64,000 bases of DNA from Pithys albifrons albifrons (taxonomy: Eukaryota > Chordata > Aves > Passeriformes > Thamnophilidae): contig NC_092473.1 of the NCBI RefSeq assembly GCF_047495875.1, forward strand, positions 16,798,888 to 16,862,887. The letters run 5' to 3'. The notes under the pieces were generated by a model that had not been told where the DNA came from, searched no databases, and worked only from the letters and a program-made list of their open reading frames with translations. The first letter of the stretch is position 1. The number at the start of each line of letters is the position of its first letter. Both the position numbers and the translations under genes were made by a program. This document shows positions 56,497 to 64,000 of the stretch, one piece after another.

Positions 56497-57601
56497 AGGA
56501 GGGAAAAGCTTCAAAGTGACGCAAGAATTGAATTTCTCTGCCGGTCTGGGGCTGCCCAGCCCCGCCTGTCCCGGGGGTGATGCCTCACAAGCAGGTTGAC
56601 CCGGGAAGCCCACCGGCTGTGGCAGGGTGTGGGTACGGACTGCTCCATCCCCACCCCCGGCTCCCCCTGCTCGCCCTTTCGCACCCCGACAGCCCAGACT
56701 TCTGCTTGGCTGCTGCTTCCGAGCCAAAGGGCTGCGTGCGGCACCGCTTAGACATCAACAGCCATCACTACTGCTTTCTCATCACTAGAAGCTTGTTCGG
56801 CTGCAGAAAACTACTTGTCTTGTTCCTTGGGAAGAAGGATAGTAACTGGGAGAGACAGGCAAGAAGTGCCAGCCTGACACAGACAAGGATACCGCAGGTT
56901 CCTGGCAGCCAGTCTAGGGCAGGAATGAGGTTTCCTCCTGTGCAATACCCAGAACTCGGTTCAGACAGAAGGAATGATGGAAAAGAACTGAAAAGCTGTG
57001 CTGCCTGCAAGCCTCTCACCTGGGCTGGTGTTGGAGCAGTGGCACTGCTCCTCCCTGGCAGTGAAAATGGAGTTTCTTAAGGAAGAAGGAGCCCACTGGC
57101 TTGGGAGAGCTTTGGGAGAGCTGAGTCTTCACAGGGCCAAACCTCGTCATCTCCAGTGACCCACAGGGTTTTTGCTTTTGAGACCTTGGATACTGTGTCC
57201 ACTGCTCTGTGTGGCAGCAGCTTCTGCCCAGGTGGGCTGTGTCCTGGCCACTCTGTGTGGGTGAAGGCAGGGAGATGGAGCCACACGCCCAGCAGCAGCC
57301 AGAGGGGCAGGACAGCACTGGGTGATCCCCAGCTGCTGTGAATGCACCCAGGGCTGATTCTTCCACTGCCTGTATGCCCTGCAAAAGAGCCAGCGCAGCA
57401 CTGGGCAGGGCTCTGGCACTGACAGACCCCATGGGGCTTCAGCCCCCTGGCTGGGGGACACTGCCTTGCCTGGGCAAGGGTGAGGGTACCTGAGGGGCTG
57501 GGCACTGCAGGTACCTCTTCCCATGGTGGGAATTATCCATCACTCAGTTCCTCTCCATGACAAACTGCCAGATCTGTGGAAAAGTTGCTTTTTCCATTTT
57601 A

Positions 57602-57625
57602 GATCACCACCTCCATGTGGTGATC
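57602..57625. repeat. Perfect inverted repeat GATCACCAC / GTGGTGATC
   Basis: Nine-base arms (57602-57610 and 57617-57625) around a six-base spacer. It lies in an AT-rich island that also has AGGTGT and ACACCT T-box-like half sites. Could be a dimeric factor site or chance hairpin. Confidence 0.6.
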
Positions 57626-60030
57626 CGGCCTCGGCAGCAGACACATTGCCTAAGCATGAAAATTAGAGGTGTCTGGATAAATAAAGCTGCTGCGGATGCC
57701 TCAACACCTCCAGGTTTCTCTGCTTGCAAGGGAGGAATGTTTTGTAAAGCTGACAATTTTACTTCCAGTCTTTGTATCTGCACGGGTAATGTCTTTCCTG
57801 TGACACGTTTGCTGTTTACACCCCACTCTGCATAAACAACAGCCTTCCCGTGCCATCAGCACTCCCAGCCCTGCTGCCTGTGCTAACGGAGCCCCAGGAG
57901 CCAGCTCAGTGTGATCCCCACTGCAGGCAAGCCAGGCACTGGCATTGCAGGAGGAAAGAGCCCGCTGGATCGTTGTGGGAGATTCCCTCTCCTCAGCCAG
58001 CACCTCGAAGCACGGGGGCTGGAGGAAGAACTGCAAGCTCTGATAAAGGTTCTGCCTCCCTCTGCCCTCCTCAGCCATTCCTGCATGGAGCTGGCATTGC
58101 CTCCTCTGCCAGCCTTACACCATCCTCTCCTTTTGTCTTCTCTTCCCCACCTCCCTTAACCTCTTTTCAGGGTCCCATCGGTGCCCCCACTCCTTTTCAT
58201 CTGTCTTGGGTTCCTGGCTCTCTTCCCAAGTGGATCTTTCCCATTCTTGCCTCCTTCCTTGCTCTCAAGCTCTCCAGTCTCTGCTGGGCTGGGATTCACC
58301 AAAACAGCTGGAGACCCTCTCTGTCTTGCCCAACATGAACCCTGAAGGATTCGTGTGCTCTGTGCCTCCCAGGCCACTTGCAGCTCAGTGCAGCTCCTGG
58401 GTGCTGGTTTGCCCAGGGCAGTTTCTTCAATATGGCCTGAGCAGCCTGTCTTGCTCCTCCATGCCCTGAGCAGCACCTGGCTCACAGGATCACAGGGCTC
58501 CTGACACAAACACCATGGCAAGGATTTGGAGCCTGTCTTCAGCCCTCAGCCTTTTGCCTTGCTTCCTCTCCAAAGGACTTATCTCCCCATACCATACACT
58601 AACAGCAGCAGGAACCAGTGACAGGAGCTCCCAGCTCTGTGGGTTTTCCATGGACCACCCAGACCAGGGCTCATCCTAAGCACAGGCAGCTGCCAGGCAG
58701 GTAGAGGGAAAAGCTGCACAAGTGTAGGGATCTGGAGATTATTACAGAAATACAGAGAGTTCGTGCTAGGAGCACATGAAACCTAAAGGAAAAGGGAAGC
58801 AATAAAATGCACACTGGAAGTAGCAAATAAGATTAAAGGTGGTATCCTGCCCATGATATCTGCAGGTTGTAGGCAGAAAAGAACAAGGTTAGAATTTATT
58901 TCCAGAGCCAAAGAAAGCCCTCAGGGCCGAAGTGTCACTGTTAATGCAGTTTTCTGTGTCCAGTATGTATGTCATTAACAACCCTTTGGTTCTGGGCTGA
59001 AAACTGCCACCTCCTCTTGAGCCAGGAATCGAAGGCTGGGCAGTACATGCATGTGGATGGGGGATCCTCAGTGCTATGGGGCAGCCAAGGCTGAGCTGGA
59101 CAGGTCCTGAAACAGGCACTGGGTCTGCTGCTCAAGTGCCTTCCTGTTCTCCCTGTCCTGGAAGGAAACTTGGAGTTGGATAAAGGACATTTTGGCATTT
59201 TGCAGTTGGACAGTGGAAGAAGGGGATGTGGCTGAGCCAGACCCATGGACAGCAGTGAGGAGCTGGGAGCATATCAGTGATGGGGGTCAGATCTGATGGT
59301 GCTCAGAGACCTGCTGCATGTTCCCAGGACACTGTGAGGGGGCACGTGCCAGCAGGACCCACCTATTCCCAAGCACCGTGAGCATGCTGGGAGTGCATCC
59401 TCACTCCCAAAGGCTCCAGCATCACTGCAGTAGCCATCAGCACTTGGGTAGTTCTCCCTTCCTCTCTCCCTCCCTCTCTCTCTCTCCCTTCATCCCTCTC
59501 CTTTGATATAACCCTCACACCATCCTGGCCCAGTGAAAGCCTCAAGCTTGCTGCTGTAGAGGATGGAGGTGATGCTCAGTCCCATCAGCTAATGGCACTT
59601 CAGCTGCCCTGGCGCCCAAGCTGCTTCTGAGGGCTGCTGGCTCCCACAGCCCTTTGGCTCATCCCTACCCAACCCATCGCTGGTTGGCAGATCTCCCAGT
59701 GCCACAGTGCGGGGTCTCCCAAGGGCAGTGGAGTCCCAAAGTGCCCATCAGACAGCAGGGTGGAAGCACAGGCTTTGGAGCTGCCTTGAATTGAGTTTGA
59801 ACTCCTGTTAAGCCTTGTTAATCAGTTGTAAATGCACTGTATTCCCAATAAGGCCAGAAACAATAAATTTAATTTTGACTCTGACTCAAGCTACTTTGGT
59901 CCTAATTCTGAGCCTCCTGCCCAGCCAGAGCAGCCAGCCCTAGCCACGCTGCACAAACTCATTTGATTCTGAAATGCATTTTTAAGCAGGATGGAATGGT
60001 GCTTAAAAGCTAAATGGCTTCCCCCAGCTG

Positions 60031-60132
60031 TAATCACTGCTTGGGAGTCCTGGAATGAAAGGGATAAAATCTGGGGGAGGGAGGAGGATTAAATCTCACT
60101 GAGTAGATTACAGAGATTACTGCAATTTAATC
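60031..60132. promoter_or_regulatory. Cluster of five GATTA/TAATC cores
   Basis: TAATC at 60031, GGATTA at 60086, GATTA at 60106 and 60115, and TAATC at 60128, all within 102 bases. These are cores for OTX, CRX and PITX homeodomain factors. The cluster is about 4 kb upstream of the HS3ST2 promoter. Function inferred from motif density only. Confidence 0.35.
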
Positions 60133-62704
60133 TTTACATATCTGTCACTGACGCTGCAAAGACCATAACCAAGGTGGGCAGGGGCGCGGCAGTGCCCTCC
60201 GAGCTCCTCATCACAGGGGGCTGTGTGGCAGCTCTGCCACCCACCACACTGGGGGCCACAGCTGATCCCACTAGGATGAGGTCCAGTGGGCACTGACCCC
60301 ACTGCTGCATCTGGCAGATAAGAATGAGGATGCCAGGTTGGGCTGACTCTCTGTCCCAGCCATGAGCACCTGGACAGGGGAGGCAGCCACTGTGGGACTG
60401 TGTACCTGCTGGCTATGCTGGGACTGGAGATACACCAAGACCTGAGGAAGACGAGGGAAGGGTCCTGGGAGCAGGCAGTGCAGTCAGGGTAAGGACGACC
60501 CACAAGATCTTCATGTCCTGGCCCTGCAGGGTGGCTGGATCCCCCCCTCTCTCCCCCACGAGCGCCCTTTCTGCCCTGAAGGGAGCCAGAGCCACCTCCC
60601 TGGTGTCAGAGGGCTCCAGGTGGCCGTGCCAGATCTGTCAGCGCCAGGCACTGTGTGAACAGCACAGCAAATGATGCCATCGCAGGGTTCATCTCACGCT
60701 GCAGCAGGCGGGACCCTGGAACCATCTCTGCTCTCAGCACACACCAGCACGCACGGAGTTCTCCCAGGCTCTCTGCAGCGCCTGCTTATGGTAAATCTCA
60801 TTATCATTCCTTGGGGATCACAGGGGCAGGAGCTAGTTCTCCAATAACTAGAAATATCTCTCTGGCTCACAGACCTTCACAATTATATTTAACTGCAAAT
60901 GAGGAATCTGTACTCAAACACAAGCTGGTAAATTTTTTTGAAGCTTGTTTTCAGTGTCACCTCATGTTCAGCCAGCCCAGCTCTTCCACAGCTCTGTAAC
61001 CCCATCCTTGCCTTACATAAACTTGAAGGCAGAAAATCAGAAGTGTGCTGCCCCATTCCTGCTGAAGGGACAGGACTGGGTAACTCACACTCAATTCCAA
61101 CACTGCTACCTCCTCTGGCATCATCACTGGGTGAAGGTAGGCCTGCCCTCTTCTTCCTCATTGCACTGGGGGTCCCCCAACCACATGCCAGGAGCAGTCA
61201 CTGCCTCCTTTGGAAGCCATGAGCTGGCTAAAAAGCCACAAAGACCAGGAGATCAGGGAGTGCTGTCAGAGGTCTCAGGCTGCAGAAAAGCCATGGCTCC
61301 AGGAGAAGAAGCCCCTCACCCAGGAGGGGTCCTTGCAGCACCCCAAATCCTGCATCAACCCACCTGCAGCATCCCCAGGGGCTGCTGGGCATCTGGGGGT
61401 GGTTCCCTCCTCTTGCTCCTTCTGAGTAAGCAGCCCCATGGCTGTGGTGCTGTGCAAACCCTGGGAACCCCCTGAGCGCAACACCGGGGACCACCCTGAG
61501 CCCCACAGAACAAATTCATGAAGAAAGTCCAGTCAATACCAACTTCTTTCCTGATAGCCCTGAACTGCTGGAGGCTTAAAAAGCCTCTCCCACTGCCAGT
61601 TGAAGTGTCCTGACTGACCCCACCTGGGGCTGGGATGGCCCAGAGGAGACCTGTATCCACAAGGGCTCAGTGTGGGAACGCTGGGCAGGGGCCTGGCTGT
61701 GGGGTCCTGGGGCAGCCCAGGGAGGAACAGGTACATGGCTGTACCAGACATGAGAGGTTGTGACAGGCAGAACAGCAGAAGATTCGGTGGCAGCTTTGCA
61801 CTAAAATTAACTGATTTGAAAGCAGTTTCTGGTGCATTTCCACGGACGCCTGAGATGCGAGCGAGCGAAGTGCATGGGTGGGAGTGAAGAAGTGATGAGC
61901 TCCCCATCTCAGTGAGCTGCAGTCAGGGCCGTGTGGTAAGTGCAGGCAGCTGCTGGGCAGGAATGATGCCAGCACAGAGCTGCAGGTTGCTGCCAGCCCA
62001 GTGGGCAGGCAGAGGGGCTGCAAGGCTGGACCAGTCCTGCCCAGTGTCATGGTCTCCTTGCAGCGTGCCCTGCCTGTGGTCTGCTCCCTGCAACGTGCTG
62101 GCATTGATGTGGCTCTGTACCTCTTGGGAACAGTCTAAACTGGCCACTCTTGACATTGCAGCAACCTCTGTGCAGGAGGTGGCAGATGTGGTGGCCAGTG
62201 GAGGGGTGCTGGGAGCAAGAGCCCCTGCTTGTGAGAGGGCTCCTAGTCTGGGGTGCTCACCATTGGAACTCTCCTGCAGCTCTGCCAGGTAGCCTGGGAA
62301 AGAGCTCCCTCCAGCCACCTTCCCCTGCTCACAGTCCATGGGACTCTGGGGACAAGCACTCCTGTGAGAGAGGCTCCAGCTGTGCCCATATCAGTCGATG
62401 ATGCAGCCCCTGTTGAAGGTCCTGCAGGTGCCTGTATCAGCTGGAGTGGGCACTGACTGCCCCGGGTGGAGTAGTGCCAGGGAGTCACAGCTTCACCACC
62501 CTGGCAGGGCTGGTGGTGCCGCAGCAGCACCACACGGGAGGCTGCCCTGGCTGTCCCTGCCCGTCGGGGCTCGGTGCAGCAGCATCACACGTGCAGGCGC
62601 GGGAGGAGCCGCGTGGCCTCGGGCGGGGGCTCTCTCTGCCAAAGGCACATTCCCTGGGAGCGCACATCCTTCAGATCAGAAGCACTCTCCAGCAGGAGCA
62701 CTTT

Positions 62705-63130
62705 GAACACCCCGCCTGCTATTTTTAATGGGATTGAAAAGAGAACAAAATCATTTAAGAACTTGAGGAATCAAAGCAAGTGTCCCCACGTCACACCCAG
62801 CGCTTGCAGCTATATCCTGATTAATGACAAGAAAGAGAGGCGAAACAATATTTAATCACACCCTGTTTATATTGGAACCAAAAATCAAAGTGCTGCATTC
62901 CTCTTTCATGAGAAAAACGAGGTGGGCATTTCCCCTCTGGTGATTAAGTTTCCCGCTATAAGCACATCAATTTCCGTGCCTTGGCATGGGGTCCTCGATC
63001 ACGCCACAAACAAGGGCTTCCTTAGCAGCAAAATATTGCAAACCCCCAGCCAGATCCATACACAAGACACCGACATCCATCTATCATTTTGTCTGGATTA
63101 TCTCAATATACATCTCCCTGGGGAGCTGGA
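62705..63130. promoter_or_regulatory. AT-rich island with MEF2-type site
   Basis: Contains CTATTTTTAA at 62719-62728 (fits the MEF2 consensus), CTGATTAATGAC, AATATTTAATCACACC, AATCAAAGTG (TCF-like) and GTGATTAAG. One of the longest AT-rich islands upstream of HS3ST2. Function inferred. Confidence 0.35.
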
Positions 63131-63654
63131 GATGAGGCGGTTGCAGCCAAACCACTGCTAACGATTGGCACGGCTGCAGGAGCTCTCGGTCGGGGACAGG
63201 GCTGGGCTCTGCCCACTGACCCCGTGTCCTCCGGGCACTGTCCTCTGGGGACTGACCCCAGGAACTGACCCCAGGCACTGTCCTGCAGGCATGCAGCCCC
63301 ACATGGGCCCTGCTCCCCCGTGAGCATGGTGAGGACGGGTGGATCAGGGCATGGAGGCTCTTGGGGGCTGAACCCAGTGGGCTGGACACAGGACCGTGTG
63401 GAACCAGATCCCCACAGTGCTGGTGGGAGCACCGTAGTGTTGTTGGTGGCTGGACCCGCAGCAGGACCCAGGCCCCATGTCACTGTGGCCACACAAACCC
63501 CTGTGCTGAGAAGGGAGCAGAGCAGGACCCAGCCCTGGCAGTGGGCAGAGGATGACACAGATTCGTCAGGGCTGTTGTGGCTGCTCCCAGCCCAGAAAAG
63601 TGGGTCAGGGAGCACATCACCCCTACAATACCCACTCACTCTCTCCAATGATTC

Positions 63655-63840
63655 CCCCATGCCCCCATTGATTTGCTCTGGATTCCTTGATTAGTTAATT
63701 TCAGAGAAATGCGAGGTCTGTTAATTACCCCTGATTAATTAGGGTGAACTTTTAATTGTATCCCTAAGATGAGATGTGCTGTTCAATAGACTCCACAATT
63801 AGTGACCCAGCAATCGCTGTTAAACCAATTAGCCCAGTGC
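63655..63840. promoter_or_regulatory. AT-rich island with repeated TAATTA/AATTAG cores
   Basis: Contains GATTAGTTAATTTC, GTTAATTACC, the near-palindrome CCCTGATTAATTAGGG (63729-63744), TTTTAATTG, CAATTAGTGA and CCAATTAGC. At least five homeodomain-type cores within 170 bases. Function inferred. Confidence 0.35.
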
Positions 63841-64000
63841 AACAAGTGGAAGAAGCCAAGGGCTGGCCAGTGGGTAGGGGTGCCCCAGTAGCCTCTCATA
63901 GTGCCCTGCCAGCCAGTGCCAGCTCAGGGGTTCCATGTCCCTGGGGAGCTCCTTCATAGGCTATGAGGCATCTGGTTAAAAACACTATCCAGCCTACATC

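Larger units (their letters stand above)
56600..64000. other. Non-coding region upstream of HS3ST2
   Basis: About 7.4 kb with no coding frame I can support. Unique sequence of mixed composition with AT-rich islands near 57530-57840, 58730-58980, 59795-60140, 60780-60960, 62705-63130 and 63655-63840, likely regulatory. A short CT-rich tract lies at 59457-59500. No RNA gene or transposon recognised. Confidence 0.75.

Overview
This is vertebrate nuclear DNA, most likely from a bird. Genes have multiple exons with GT-AG introns, promoters sit in CpG islands, and introns are short for a vertebrate. I see no intact transposon, and the background is GC-rich with scattered AT-rich islands. The species cannot be named from the sequence alone. 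There are two protein-coding genes, in convergent orientation: USP31 on the plus strand (start codon 427, stop codon ending 22508) and HS3ST2 on the minus strand (start codon 55658, stop codon ending 46161). From memory, the same two genes are convergent neighbours in mammals (human 16p12), which supports both identifications.

Region by region: 1-1100 is the CpG-island promoter and first exon of USP31. Positions 427-22508 carry 16 coding exons that join in frame into a 1326-residue ubiquitin-specific protease. Positions 22509 to about 28265 are read as a long 3' untranslated region ending at two close AATAAA signals. From about 28266 to 45560 there is no gene I can support. It holds AT-rich islands dense in homeodomain, TCF/LEF, SOX and POU-like motifs, one minisatellite and one GGAGCC/GGGGCC hexanucleotide repeat. 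Positions 45560-46779 are the terminal exon of HS3ST2 (sulfotransferase domain and 3' UTR), 46780-55212 its only coding intron, and 55213-55658 its first coding exon. Its CpG-island promoter lies just above, with a perfect CRE and a TATA-like box. Positions 56600-64000 are upstream non-coding DNA with more AT-rich islands.

The two proteins share no pathway. USP31 is a cytosolic/nuclear deubiquitinase linked in the literature to NF-kB control. HS3ST2 is a Golgi enzyme that adds 3-O-sulfate to heparan sulfate and is neural-enriched in mammals. I found no new enzyme system, mobile system or array.

The most interesting signals are regulatory. A GC-AG intron separates the USP31 catalytic His from its Asp, and that same intron contains an in-frame stop followed by a poly(A) signal, so a truncated isoform is possible. 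Both genes have an out-of-frame AUG just upstream of the main start that opens a long overlapping frame. HS3ST2 has a CRE plus TATA promoter, with a GATTA motif cluster about 4 kb upstream.
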